The translations under genes and the position numbers were made by a program. Below the pieces are notes generated by a model. That model saw only the letters and a list, made by a program, of their open reading frames with translations. It did no database searches and was not told the DNA's origin. DNA of 64,000 bases. It comes from Timema cristinae. Taxonomy: Eukaryota > Arthropoda > Insecta > Phasmatodea > Timematidae. The stretch is taken from contig JBCFYV010011135.1 in assembly GCA_039000515.1 (NCBI GenBank), positions 18,930,178-18,994,177 of the forward strand. Direction: 5' to 3'. Position 1 is the stretch's first letter. Every line of letters begins with the position of its first letter. Shown piece by piece: positions 10,878 to 22,245 of this stretch.

Positions 10878-11009
10878 TTATCTCAACATATTTAACTCAC
10901 TCCCTTTAAAATAATCACAAAGTAAAATAAGTTAATTTAATTATTGATTAAAATAGTTATAAATTAATTTTAAAGATTTTTAAATGTGAATACAACATTT
11001 AATACTCCT
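10878..11009 (+). repeat. Duplicated 133-bp segment, copy 2
   Basis: Near-identical to 8,272-8,404, in the same orientation and again just after a TA-type array. Confidence 0.85.
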
Positions 11010-12141
11010 ATGCCAATGTCACTGTTTTAATGTTTATCGCCTCATTACCCAAGTTTTCTTTTTCTTTACCTGCCCCTGCATATTTACGCCGATAATTTTT
11101 TCTTAGAGTGGATTTCCTCCGAACAAAATTTCATTAAAATTATTGTATTGTTATTAGTGCAAGGATTAAGGAGGCTATTTACCAATATTTTTTTCATTTT
11201 GTGTAATGGTTTTTTCCCCTTGTCCTTTTATACAAGATCTTGGTGCACTCTTAAACCATATCCTCGTGTATTTTTGATATTAAGTTTATCTCTTTTGTGG
11301 CGCTTACGATGTCCCCTGGCATACAAGAAAAGTCTTACCCCTATCATGATACAGGCAGAACGAAGGGCGAGTTTTTAATTCAACCTATCGCACATTCATA
11401 ACCAATATCTTGCTTATTTTTCTCTTCAGGCTATTTTAGAGTTTACTTTGATATCATATAATATGTCTTGTTACTTTTAATGTGTCTGTAGGTATAAAAT
11501 AAAACAATGTCGGTGAAGTGTCATTCAATTTATTTTAATTGAACAAGTAACAAATTAAGCTAAAAATGATGATAAAATAGTAACTTATAAGAGACCGGGC
11601 ATAACTCAAGTAATATAACAATTAGAAACATTTGTCAAGATATATTTGTATTTTGATTTAGTTATGAACAAACTTATTATAATTTCTGTTATGAGCTAAC
11701 TTACTTTTCGACTAACTAGCTCAGCACTAGTAAATCAACTAACCTGGATATTATGTAACCCCAGATAAAGTTTAACAGAAAACTAATGTGGGTGAAAATC
11801 AAGACTTTTTTAGTAACAGTGGCTTCTTTTTAATACTCACTGACACTCTAAAAATATGAAATCGCATAAAAAATTTCTCCATTAATCTACAATAGTGACT
11901 ACACTATGATTACATACATTTTTTAGATATTCAAAAATATACTATCGCATATCATGTAAAACAGTTCCCAATTACCCATTTTTAACGATATATTTTATGG
12001 CATTTTTAAATATTTCAAACTTTATAAGTTAACATTAAACCTCCTTTGCTTTAAATTAACAGCTTGAAGTTTTATTAAATATGTAAATATATCCCAGGTA
12101 TCCATTTTCAACAAACAAATATTAAATACATTTTCAATAAA
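11010..12141. other. AT-rich, nothing recognised
   Basis: A 76-codon plus-strand ORF at 11,148-11,378 is Leu/Phe-rich and has no start context or domain that supports it. Confidence 0.55.
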
Positions 12142-12418
12142 TATTCAATAATTTATTATTATTATTTAGCACCGCGTCTTACTACCCGTTTGTGTTATAC
12201 GCTTAAGTACTAATTACGCTAATGGATTAGGAATTGGGAAGGTTGAATTAAAGGAAGTGAACCCGCATTTACGTGGAGGGAGAGTGGAAAACCATTTAGG
12301 AAATAAAACCAGTTCATCCGACCTAGATTCGAAACTCAATCTCCCCGTCCTCAGCAGTCAGGATCAACATGACTAGCGCGTTAGCCAACTACACCACTGA
12401 GGCGGGTTATTCAATAAT
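12142..12418 (-). mobile_element. SINE family B with 11-bp TSD
   Basis: TATTCAATAAT at 12,142-12,152 and 12,408-12,418 flanks a copy with the shared tail, (AAT)n, body and tRNA-like head on the minus strand. The 70-codon ORF starting at 12,369 begins inside the SINE and is not a gene. Confidence 0.92.
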
Positions 12419-13126
12419 CAGTCATCGGAAAATTATCACTAATATTGGAATAAAAATAACTTTTTTTTTTCTTGATGTCCATTTAACATGGAAATATAAC
12501 TTTCAAACGGAATCCAACAAAAAGTTTTTGCTGTTGACCCTGGTGTCTGCAGAGACACTGACAGACCAGACAGAATTGTAAGACAAGTCAATACTATTCA
12601 TGCACTTTAAGTCAGACATTTTAAAGTTTACAAGAATGTATCTATATTATATAATAAAAATATATCTAAAACCTATAGTAGCAGTAGTTTTGCAACTGAT
12701 GTAGATATGTTTCAAGTTTATTTCAATTTATACACATAAAATTTATTTAAAAAAAAAAGTAGTGTGTTTACTGACATTACTTTTCCTTGACATCCTGTGA
12801 ACCTTGTGTATGTATATACTTCCCCCTGGGATCTAGGAGCTCATTCTCCCTTTTTCCTTCTCGATAGATTGTAGAGAGAGTATTTATGATGTCTTTGAAA
12901 ATTTAGATGTCCATTCAAGTTACCTTTTGACTTTTCCTACAAGTGGAGGGGGGGGGGGGAAGTATATGGAAAAGAGATAAATATTCATCCACTTAACGAG
13001 TATTTTATATTATTTTTATGACAGTATATAACTTATTTAAGTTGAGGGTGTTGGTAAGCGACTGCTTGCACAAAGTACTTTTTATTGGAAACTTTGGTAA
13101 GAAGTATTATTCTAATTTTTTGATAA
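12419..13126. other. AT-rich; G run at about 12,948
   Basis: Nothing beyond a homopolymer G tract was recognised. Confidence 0.6.
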
Positions 13127-13319
13127 AACATGTTATTATTATTATTTAGCATCGCGTCTTACTACCCGTTCGGGTTATACGCTTTAAATACTAATTACGC
13201 TAATGGATTAGGAATTGGGAAGGTTGAATTAGAGGAAGTGAACCCGCATTTGCGTGAAGGGAGAGTGGAAAACCCTTTAGGAAAACCACCCCCAGTCACC
13301 CGACCGAGAACATGTTATT
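13127..13319 (-). mobile_element. SINE family B, 5'-truncated, with 11-bp TSD
   Basis: AACATGTTATT at 13,127-13,137 and 13,309-13,319 flanks tail plus body only. The copy stops at CTCGGTCGGGTGAC, so most of the tRNA-like head was never inserted. The flanking duplication shows the truncation happened at integration rather than by later deletion. Confidence 0.92.
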
Positions 13320-13841
13320 GATAGCTAGATAGTATACAATTCTTTGCAAGAGGAGTATTTAAATTAAAGTAATTTTTCAGTAAATATAAGCAAGAAAATA
13401 TTATATTATTTTTAAATATTAATCCTTTGTTAATTTAAATTATGTACTAAAATACGCAAATTATGCTGATAAAAATACAATAGCAAAATACAGATATAAT
13501 CTAAAAATATGTTTAAAGCTGATACGTAATTTTATGATTAAGTTATAAATTATTGATACACAAGATTTAAATTTTGGCCTTTGTTTCTAATTAAAAAAAA
13601 TTGAGAATCGTATCCCAGAATAAATAATTGGTTGATATATAGTTTTTTAATAAAAAAGGAAGTTTAAATAGTAATGTTTACATTTTCAATATGTTTAACC
13701 TGATCAAGTCAGTTTTTTTGAAAGTTGGGTTTTTAGACTTTCCTAGAGAAAATGATCCTTAAGACCTATAAGTATGTTAAGTTTAAGATTTGATTGAATT
13801 GCTCATGTGGACCGACAGATATAAAAACTATATATAACTAT
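13320..13841. other. AT-rich, nothing recognised
   Basis: No supportable feature. Confidence 0.6.
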
Positions 13842-14120
13842 CTGCCTCAGTGGCGTAGTTAGCTAAAGCGTTGGTTTCATGTTGAGCCTGACTGCCGAAG
13901 ACAGGGAGATCAAGGTTCGAATCTCGCACGGGTGAATTAGGGGTGATTTTTCTAAATGGTTTTCCACTCTTCTTCCAAGCAAATGCGAGGTTCACTCTCT
14001 ATATATTCAATCTTTCCCATTCCTGACTCATCATCGTAATTAGTACTTAAGCGTAAAATATAAACGGGTAGTAAGACAGGTTGCTAAGTAATAATAATAA
14101 TAATAATATTAATAATAATA
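13842..14120 (+). mobile_element. SINE family B, full length
   Basis: Head CTGCCTCAGTGGCGTAGTTA, B box AAGGTTCGAATCTC, body AAATGGTTTTCCACTCT, a decayed shared tail (AAACGGGTAGTAAGAC) and an (AAT)n end. The tail carries substitutions, so the copy is older than the ones with intact hairpins. Confidence 0.88.
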
Positions 14121-15164
14121 AATAAGTATTATTATAACTAACACCTGGTTGCACTCTCAATATAATTTATTCTGGTTTAAAAATAGCTAGGATAGTCTCG
14201 AACAAAATAAGGTATCCAATAAATTTTAAAAACAATCTTTGAAACCAAACCTTAAATCATCTCATAAACTGAGTGCAAAAAAGAACACAATTCATATAAA
14301 AAGTAATATTTACCTAGGTGCAACCATAAGAGGTGTAAAAATAAATAATATTTATGTTACCATAAAAAATTCGGAAAAAAGAACATCAAAGACTAGCAAA
14401 AAGCATAAATGAAATAATAGGCTGTTTAAGAGACAGATGGGTCCCTGCAAACACTTGCCAAAATTCATTTTCCTACTACAAAAATAAAATAAAAATTTTA
14501 AGTTGATTTTCAAATTTTGGTATCCATTTTTTTGGTGGATATAATTTTAAATTTTTAAATTTTTGTTATTTTTTGATTAATTGGGGTGCTCTTTTTATAT
14601 AATTGCAAATACTTCAATTGTATAATTTACTATAGATTAAAAATAATTTTTATAATAAATTTTGAAATTCAAACCATGCCCTTCAATTTTCCAAATATTG
14701 TATATAGAATTTATTAATTTAACTACTTTTATGTATATATACAAAAGACCATCAACTTTTCGTTTAAACATTTCATTTTTACCAACCAAAATTATTGGTT
14801 ATTCACTTTAATATATTTCCATCCCCCACTGCCCTGTTTCTTTTAATTCCACATACGCTTTTTATAAAATTACAGATGTCCATACTATTATGATTAATAA
14901 ATATGTCCATCTAAATGGATGTATATATATTTTAATTTCAAGCAAAAAGGGAAATGTTTCTATTCTAATAGCTTAGGAAATTTTCGTTGAGGAACCTTAT
15001 AACCGCAGCTTACATTACTTAGTTTTAAAATTTAAGTACTTTTTACAGTGTTTGGAATGGCCCTAATATCGGCCGGAGAAATTCAAATCTTCAAACAATA
15101 TTAGACTAAGTTTCTTATAAATGTTTTACGAAATTTGGAAATCCCCTATTTCACCAACCTCCAC
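14121..15164. other. AT-rich, nothing firmly recognised
   Basis: A frame around 14,310-14,340 reads NIYLGATIRG, faintly reminiscent of a reverse-transcriptase YLG motif, but the neighbouring frame does not support it. Confidence 0.45.
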
Positions 15165-15440
15165 TTATTTTAAAATATTTAAGATTTATTGGGATTATTG
15201 GAGTAATTCCAAGACATTCTTTTAAAGTTTATAATTTTATATAGCTTATTTTATATAGCTTATTTTAAAATATTTAAGATTTATTGGGATTATTGGAGTA
15301 ATTCCAAGACATCTTTTAAAGTTTATAATTTTATATAGCTTATTTTATATAGCTTATTTTAAAATATTTAAGATTTATTGGGATTATTGGAGTAATTCCA
15401 AGACATTCTTTTAAAGTTTATAATTTTATATAGCTCATAA
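15165..15440 (+). repeat. 95-bp unit triplicated in tandem
   Basis: Three copies, starting near 15,171, 15,266 and 15,360 at TAAAATATTTAAGATTTATT, each continuing through GGAGTAATTCCAAGACAT and TTATATAGCTTATTTTA. Copies differ by one deleted T, so the triplication is very recent or an assembly effect. Confidence 0.92.
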
Positions 15441-16184
15441 AATTATAGTGTGTTTTGGGTGTGATAGAGAAAATGACAGACATTGTTTCCTTTATACATA
15501 TTAGTATATTCTAAGATTTCTAAATTTCTTGGTTTTTCATTTATAAATCCTACACACTTATTAACAAATAAACAAGCATACATTCTAAATTATTTTTATG
15601 ATGATTGATTATTGGTTCCCATTAACAGGTTACTTATAATTAATTATTTAGATCTTTGGACAGGATAAAAGGTTACTTATATATTCACACGTTTTTTTCA
15701 AGATGACTGAAATGTCTAAAAAAATTACATGTATAAACATTCTAAATTTATATATTGAAAATCCCAGAGAAAAAGGCCAAAAAATAGTGTTTTAGTCATC
15801 ATCTTGAAAAAATATTGGTCGACGTAGTTTGTAATTATCCCGTATGCTAACTGGATATCCAATCTATAACCATGGGATATTTCAGCAACACAATCCGTAC
15901 AATGGTTTGGATATGATTGAACAAAAAAAAACACAAACTACAAATAATATTTATATAAATAGTAGGATAAGATAAAACAAAGTTGGATAGAAAAAAATTT
16001 CCTTAAATAATTTTACGTCAAAATTTCTCATGGTCTTTCGTTTGGAATCCTTCGTACCAGTCTTCACGCAGTTTAGTAGTTCCGGCTCACAATATGTGTA
16101 CTAACCTAATTAAATATTCCCAAAGAATATTATTTAGTACTAAATCTTCTCTTTTTATGTTTATTTAATCTTTAGGTACCCAAA
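15441..16184. other. AT-rich, nothing recognised
   Basis: The minus ORF at 15,725-15,934 has no coding signature. Confidence 0.55.
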
Positions 16185-16400
16185 TGAGTTGTGTCCAAAT
16201 GGTCTAAGGCATCATTCCCTAAATTTACTGGACCTCTAATAATGGACGGAATGGTGGTTAGATCCTTGACCGGCTGTGTTGATGGTGGTTTTACCTTTAT
16301 GGTTTTACACTCTCTCTCTCTCAAGGAAAATATGGTTATTCATTCTCTATAGTCTAGTATTCCTTATCCTTAACACATTAGCGTAATTATTACATAACCA
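16185..16400 (+). mobile_element. SINE family C-like, degenerate
   Basis: Resembles the family C plan: AATGGTCTAAGGCATCA head, a decayed B box, GGTTTTACACTCTCTC body and ACACATTAGCGTAATTA before a lost tail. Assignment rests on order of pieces rather than close identity. Confidence 0.5.
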
Positions 16401-16794
16401 GAACCCCGAATTTATGGAATGAATTGGCTCTTAAAACCAACTAAACACTCCATAAACATATTAATAAGTTCTTTAATTTGAAATTAAGGTGATTGGACCT
16501 TTGGCGCGGAAAATCTGAACCATGGGAACAAACAATTATCTTCAAGAAATTTTATTGATTTGCAATATTCTTTTTGGATACGGTTTGTTCAATAATAGAA
16601 GAATACACACCTACTCTATAAATTTAACAGTGATCCAATATCATTATAATTGATATATTTCAATAGAAAACTGCAAGCTTCATAACAAAAGATAAGAAAA
16701 TATAACAATTAATAAACATTGATACATTATCTTAGAAGGGGTGTTGAAAATATTGACATAAACATTTCACTCGTTCTCGAGAAAACTGATATTT
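16401..16794. other. AT-rich, nothing recognised
   Basis: No supportable feature. Confidence 0.55.
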
Positions 16795-16965
16795 TCAAAC
16801 ATATGATTTTTCCGCAAGACCTGTCGGGTAGCTAGCGCCATCTACGGTTTCCGTGATCCATCTGTTCTTTTTGCCGCGGAAGGATACTTTGGTTGGTTGC
16901 GAAGCCACGCCACGCCTTTCACCATCCCACCAAAAAGGTTTTAGATTTTCACTCGATAGAGCCAT
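16795..16965 (-). CDS. Candidate 56-codon ORF or exon, product unknown
   Basis: The minus strand opens at ATG 16,965 and runs 56 codons to TGA 16,797-16,795. The protein starts MALSSENLKPFWWDGERRGV and ends in AEKSYV. It is hydrophilic and basic in the middle (KVSFRGKKNRW), has two adjacent Trp, and lacks a signal peptide or membrane segment. GC content is well above the flanks and the composition looks protein-like, unlike other small ORFs here. An in-frame TAA lies four codons upstream, just before a possible splice acceptor (TAACTAAG), so it could be a stand-alone small gene, an internal exon or a retropseudogene fragment. I do not recognise the family. Confidence 0.3.
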   Translation of the reverse strand: MALSSENLKPFWWDGERRGVASQPTKVSFRGKKNRWITETVDGASYPTGLAEKSYV

Positions 16966-17277
16966 GAGCCTTAGTTATCAGTGAAAAATTGTAACAGTTT
17001 CTTGAGTAACATTCTCATCACTTTGCATAAAATGTAACACACCCAATTATTAAACCATTGTGCTGGAAGAAGTTGTGAATAGTGGCCAATGACACACTTC
17101 TACATATCTTGTCGGCAAAAGGTACAGCACACAGCGAAGTAATTTTTTTTTGGTGTCTTTTCTTGCTGAAACCACGGTGTGAAGCTTAAGCGCGTAGGGT
17201 GGAAATAATTGGCAGTCTGCATTGAAGTATCACTATAGCTAGGCGTATTATTTTATACTTGTATCCAAGGTTAAATC
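16966..17277. other. GC-richer flank of the 56-codon ORF
   Basis: Less AT-rich than average and without repeats recognised elsewhere in the window. It could hold the upstream part of whatever the minus-strand ORF belongs to. No motif was decisive. Confidence 0.35.
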
Positions 17278-17429
17278 TTCAAGCATCTATAGTGAATGTG
17301 TGGAATGCCAGGTCGCCACCGTGGTTCGGATTCCACGTTAAACTGTAGGTCCTTCATTTCATTTCACAATCACCTACATTACACATTAGCGTAAGTGCGT
17401 ATAACCCGAACGGGTAGTAAGACGCGTGC

Positions 17430-17469
<40 letters not shown>

Positions 17470-17482
17470 TCAAGCATCTATA
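17278..17482 (+). mobile_element. SINE family A, 5'-truncated, with 14-bp TSD
   Basis: TTCAAGCATCTATA at 17,278-17,291 and 17,469-17,482 flanks a copy that starts at GTGAATGTGTGGAATGCC, lacking the tRNA-like head, and ends with the shared tail and (AAT)n. The overlapping 76-codon ORF with a poly-Asn stretch is translated (AAT)n. Confidence 0.95.
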
Positions 17483-19359
17483 AATTTCTTTGCATAATTT
17501 ATTGGTCTTGGTCCTATCAATGCTATCACAGAATTGTTACATCCATAAGATTTTATTTAATAATTCCCTTATATACAACTGTGTGTAAGCTAACTTTTAA
17601 TGTGATGATTAATTTATTTGTCTGAATATCGATCTATGTAAATGTAAAAAAAATTAAGGTACCTATTTGTAGATTTGTTTGTGAGAGAGACACTATTTAC
17701 CATAGAATGTGTATGCATATAATTATAGAAAAGGTACCTCTAAAACACTCGTTAAGAGTTAGATTATTAAATTATTAATTCGTAGATATTTCCAAGACCC
17801 TTGGTGCCAAGAAGAATTACAAAGAAGATGTATACCTTAGAATTTAAAACGTGTTAATTTTTTACAAATTTAAGAGGCAAATGTAACCACATTGACATTC
17901 AGATTTTTCAACATTGTTTTGCTTGCTGATGAGATAGCGTGATGGTATATAACTTATCTTTTATTTTGGGAAATAAAGAATACTACAGAAACAGTTCCTT
18001 CCAGATCCTAAAAGTACCTTTTGAGTTTACTGGAAACAAATATACAGCAATTCTAAAATACGGACTGATGTTTTGTTATGTATAGCTAACCCCAAAACAG
18101 AACTAAACACAATAAAAATAATATGTTTTAAATACACTAACAAAAAACATATTTAACGTAGATAATTATATTTATATACTAATATAATTCAAGTTTATAA
18201 TGCCATAAATAAATAGTTTTATATTAATTTGTATATTTATTTACACATTTTAACTCCATTTGGGACTAGTAAAGATAGTTGCAATTTTATATAAATTCAT
18301 AAATTTACATTATTTGACGTGTTTTAAAAACACATGTTACAGTGTTGGTAGCTTTATTTAAGATAATATGTTAAAATAAAATATAGCCTTCTTAAACCTC
18401 TTCAAATTAAAACGTATTTGCTTCACAGACAAACAATATATTTCCTGATTTATAAACGTTGGACATTTGAACAATTAGAGAAACGACGACACATTGTTTT
18501 ATTTGGGTGGATACGCATGTACAATGAGGAATTCCTATTCACTAAAAGTAACAAATATATTCCTTTTCAAATGTAACACGACTAATCACGTAGCAAGTGC
18601 AGTCTCAGAGTTTCTATCTCATCCGTTCCATCTATTTTATATTGTATCGTTTTGTACGCAGTTTTGTCTAAATTAATTTTTTTTTCCCCTAAAAACCATG
18701 GCAGCGTATTACTGAATATGAAGAGATTAATGGTAGAGGCAAAATCTCTTTGCCATTACAATACCCGGAATGAACAATAGGTAATGGAAGAAAACGAGTG
18801 AAAACTGATACAAACATAAGCGAAAGAGATGTAGATGGAAAGCAGAATGGAAAAGGGGGTGGTTGGACAAACTTGGGACGATCAATAAAAGAAGCTACGT
18901 CAGAGCTATTACTGCCACGGCAGATTTGGTAGGGGTTGAAGGAAGGGGGAGAAAAGAGACGGTGTAAGGGGTAGGTTTAGGGTGGGAGGCTGTGGGGATG
19001 GGTTGTTGGAAGCACGAAACAAGGGAGGTAACATCACTTTCTCACGGGTCAACAGATATCTCATCCAGAGAAACTAATATAAACTACAGTTGTTGGAAAT
19101 TTTCAACAGAGGCAGATTTTCAGCAGAGCCAAGATAGTTATTTACATCCTAAAGAACCAAAATTATTTACAGCTGTTTAAATATATTTTTTCAACACAAT
19201 ATTTTTTAGAGTTAATAAATCGATTTATTTTCAAATCGTTAGCACATAAGTTACTATGCATTTCCATATTTATGGTAATTTGGTCATTATTTTAGGTACT
19301 AATCTATAAATATGTCCCTTGTTCAAATCCCGTAGGTAATATCAATGCCGTAATTGGGT
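17483..19359. other. AT-rich; purine-rich patch at 18,720-19,050
   Basis: The G/A-rich stretch at 18,720-19,050 stands out in composition but has no motif or ORF that I can support. The remainder is AT-rich. Confidence 0.5.
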
Positions 19360-19700
19360 GGGGGTGGGGTGTTCAACCTCCAGAATTTTATGAACAAAAT
19401 ATGTATGACTTTATTTATAGGTCAAGCAACATCAAAATTATGGTACAAGTACAAATTAGTGGGCTGTGTTACCATAAAAATCACTTCGGAGAGCTTCTAA
19501 AGGTGTTTATTATTTATACATTTTTTTCTAGCAATCATTGGTTATGGGGTTATATTGTCATATAAACATTTCAGATATATTCTAGAAGAGTTTAATATTT
19601 AGAATTTTTCTCTAGCCTTTGGCAGTTGGAGTATGTGCCTACCAAACCACAGCTGAAATTCTTGATTGGCTACTGCCTTGGGTACCATAGCTATGTTTCT
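19360..19700 (+). repeat. Dispersed repeat family F, copy 1
   Basis: Shares a series of blocks with 38,870-39,165, including GGGCTGTGTTACCATAAAAA, CACTTC-GA-AGCTTCTA and TTATTTATA. The unit seems internally duplicated (two CACTTCAGATA(T/G)CTTC-like blocks). Type unknown. Confidence 0.75.
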
Positions 19701-20462
19701 TGAAGTTGAATTGTTCCTATGATCATTACGGTCTGGGTAATTAGGCCTAAGCTAGATAAAAGACCTCTACTGGCACCACGTAACTATCATTATTATATCA
19801 AGTGACGAAGTGATTGCACCTATCTTGTTTCCCAAACTCAGAGGACCGTTTCATATCTACCACTGCCAAAATAACACCAGTAACAGACAATGATGACACA
19901 CGTTAAAAAAAATCACATAACATTTAATAATAAACACACATGGACATGGAAATAAATTTTTCTACTAGTACTACCAACACTTTAATGATTTTAGGATGAG
20001 GAATATGGGCCAAAACTTACGTTGAAAGAGAAAGTAAAACAATCAAAGAAAACACACCCTCATTACACAGGACAGGAATTAGAACCAAAATTTCCCCAAA
20101 GTAGGCCTTTTAGTTTGTTTCTAGTGTGAAGCCATAGACCATGTAGCCACCAAACAAGTGACACGGGAATTGACTCATTGTATATCCAAGTAATCAATGG
20201 CGTATAAAAGATTATAAAGTAATTGGTGTTTCAAAGTTAATTTTTTTTTTTAGTATTGTAAAGCTCTAAAATCCTTTTAATTGTAGAATAATTCACTGTA
20301 TGGTTAAGAATCAGCTTGAAATATTGGGCAACATTAAATGATTTAGGTATTAATACTAATGTTTATGTCTTCAAGGATAAAATAATAGTTTTATAATGTA
20401 ACTACTAATATTTTTGTTCTGTACATATTAATTTTTTTACTACATTAATGAGTTAGCTAAGC
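19701..20462. other. No gene recognised
   Basis: Mixed composition. No repeat with a partner in the window. Confidence 0.5.
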
Positions 20463-20689
20463 TACAGTATCCCCATGGCTTCTTTGGTGCTGACTGAGAG
20501 CTGACGGCTTTGAAAAGTTACCAGAACAAATTATATATCCCTACGCCGAACCATATGATCTGCAAAACCATGTGTTTAGCAGCTGTCACTTCTAAAGGTC
20601 AAAATTTAGGTATATACCTAAATGCTGACTGTAAGAATTCAGCTGTGAGGGTTTTTCAGTCAGCACAAAAGAAGCCATGGGCTACTGTA
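20463..20689. mobile_element. Tc1/mariner-type MITE, 223 bp, TA target duplication
   Basis: Element 20,465-20,687 is flanked by TA (20,463-20,464 and 20,688-20,689). Termini are imperfect inverted repeats of about 33 bp: left CAGTATCCCCATGGCTTCTT, right (reversed) CAGTAGCCCATGGCTTCTTT, both continuing into GTGCTGACTGA. There is no transposase. TA duplication and CAGT ends fit the Tc1/mariner superfamily; the exact family is inferred. A 64-codon ORF inside is incidental. Confidence 0.85.
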
Positions 20690-20974
20690 TATTTAAATTA
20701 CTGATTAATTTAAAATATAATTAAGATAAAATACAAGAACCATCACATATACTGTATATCATGAAAAAATTAACACAATTAAAGTTTAAGAACAACTATT
20801 GGTTTTATAACGTATTTTCAATACTTAAAAATAATGTATAAATTAGAACATTTAGAGACAAATGGGTACACACATACACTTAGGAGTAAAACTTTGAATA
20901 ATCAGGTCTAGATTTATCGCTAGCCCCAAGACACCCGGACCTAAAACCTTGTGATCTGAGAGTATCAGTTTTAT
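20690..20974. other. AT-rich, nothing recognised
   Basis: Short interval between two inverted-repeat elements. Confidence 0.6.
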
Positions 20975-21359
20975 TTAAGGCGGGGTGCTAGTGAGTGCCA
21001 GTTTAGTGCATTAATTTTGCAGTTTTTATAGCACAACATTTTTGGCCAAAATAAATCAAATATTTCTTCTATAGAAACATAGAGTTTTGTTTTCTGCACA
21101 TGCTAATCTCAACAGTTGCTGAATATCTGTCATGATCATGGCAGCATTTGGTGACAAACTTTTAAATAAAGAGAAAATTTTGTCACAAAATGCCGCCATG
21201 CTCATGATAGTCAACAACTGTTGAGATTAGCATGTGCAGAAAACAAAACTCTATGTTTCTATAGAAGAAACATTTGATTTATTTTGGCCAAAAGATGTTG
21301 TGCTATAAAAACTGAAAAAATACTGCCCTAAACTCACGCTCACTAGCACCCCGCCTTAA
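20975..21359. mobile_element. Foldback (long-inverted-repeat) element flanked by TTAA
   Basis: Element 20,979-21,355 (377 bp) is almost entirely a palindrome: arms of about 180 bp separated by roughly 15-20 bp near 21,165-21,180. The outer 17 bp are perfect (GGCGGGGTGCTAGTGAG and its complement), and TTAA flanks both ends (20,975-20,978 and 21,356-21,359). TTAA duplication is the hallmark of piggyBac-type transposition, so this is best read as a non-autonomous piggyBac-like foldback MITE. Decayed relatives lie near 25.3-25.5 and 29.6-29.8 kb. Confidence 0.85.
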
Positions 21360-21956
21360 GATATATATTTTACATTATAGAATATTATTATATAATTTGC
21401 CTTAATTACCAACAACTTTGTAGCAAAAAGTTGAAAATAATATATACGGGGAGGAAGAGGAGGCTTAAGCAAATAGTAATGTTGAGATCACGATCAACTT
21501 AAAGTTAACGTAACGTAAAGGATCTCTTCGTGCGTTTAAATGGAAGCGACCACGATGCAGTAAACTTAACGTTGACTTGCAGTTAAATTAACGTTTAACA
21601 AGTGTAATTTTTATGTTAATAATTTAGTTATGATGTCGGCAGTTTTCTATTGAGAAATCTCAATTTTATCGATATTTGATCATTATTAAAATCATAGAGG
21701 AGGTGTGTATATAAAAAGTATAACTTAATCAACATGCTTCTATTTTTAACCAACCGTTTCAGAAAATAAAATTGCAAAACTATCAACAATTCTTGAAGAT
21801 AACCGTTTGTTCTTATGACTCAACATTTCCAAGCCAAATGAAAAGGGCCAATCTCCTTAAGGGAAATATTGAATAGGTAATTTCGATATAAATATGTTAT
21901 AACTGAAATACATTACTATTATTATTCAATCATCTTCAACATTTTATAATGTATAT
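21360..21956. other. AT-rich, nothing recognised
   Basis: No supportable feature. Confidence 0.55.
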
Positions 21957-22245
21957 GGTGACCTGGTGGTCTAGGGGTAAGGTGTCAAACTTCTATGCTG
22001 GCGGCCGGGGTTCAATCCTCTGTCCCGGCACAGATTATCTGATTTCCGAACCCTTCCTACACCTCTGACAAGACATCTTGTGAATGTGTGGAATGCCAGG
22101 TCGCCACCGTGGTTCGGATTCCACGTTAAACTGTAGGTCCTTCATTTCATCTCACAACCACCCTACCATTACACATTAGCGTAAGTGCGTATAACCCGAA
22201 CGGGTAGTAAGACGCGGTGCTAATAATAATAATAATAATAATATA
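21957..22245 (+). mobile_element. SINE family A, full length
   Basis: Head GGTGACCTGGTGGTCTAGGG, B box GGGGTTCAATCC, core GAATGCCAGGTCGCCACCG, shared tail with the ACCC-GAAC-GGGT hairpin and (AAT)n. One of the best-preserved copies. Confidence 0.95.

Noticed and set aside
14280..14440. Possible reverse-transcriptase scrap (NIYLGATIRG)
   Set aside because: Only one short word fits; flanking frames do not continue the family order.
16830..16850. CTCF-like motif (GTAGATGGCGCTA, minus strand)
   Set aside because: 12 of 14 consensus positions match, but it lies inside the 56-codon ORF and one weak motif match is not evidence of an insulator.
17395..17625. ORF with a poly-Asn stretch
   Set aside because: Translation of the (AAT)n end of a SINE and its flank.
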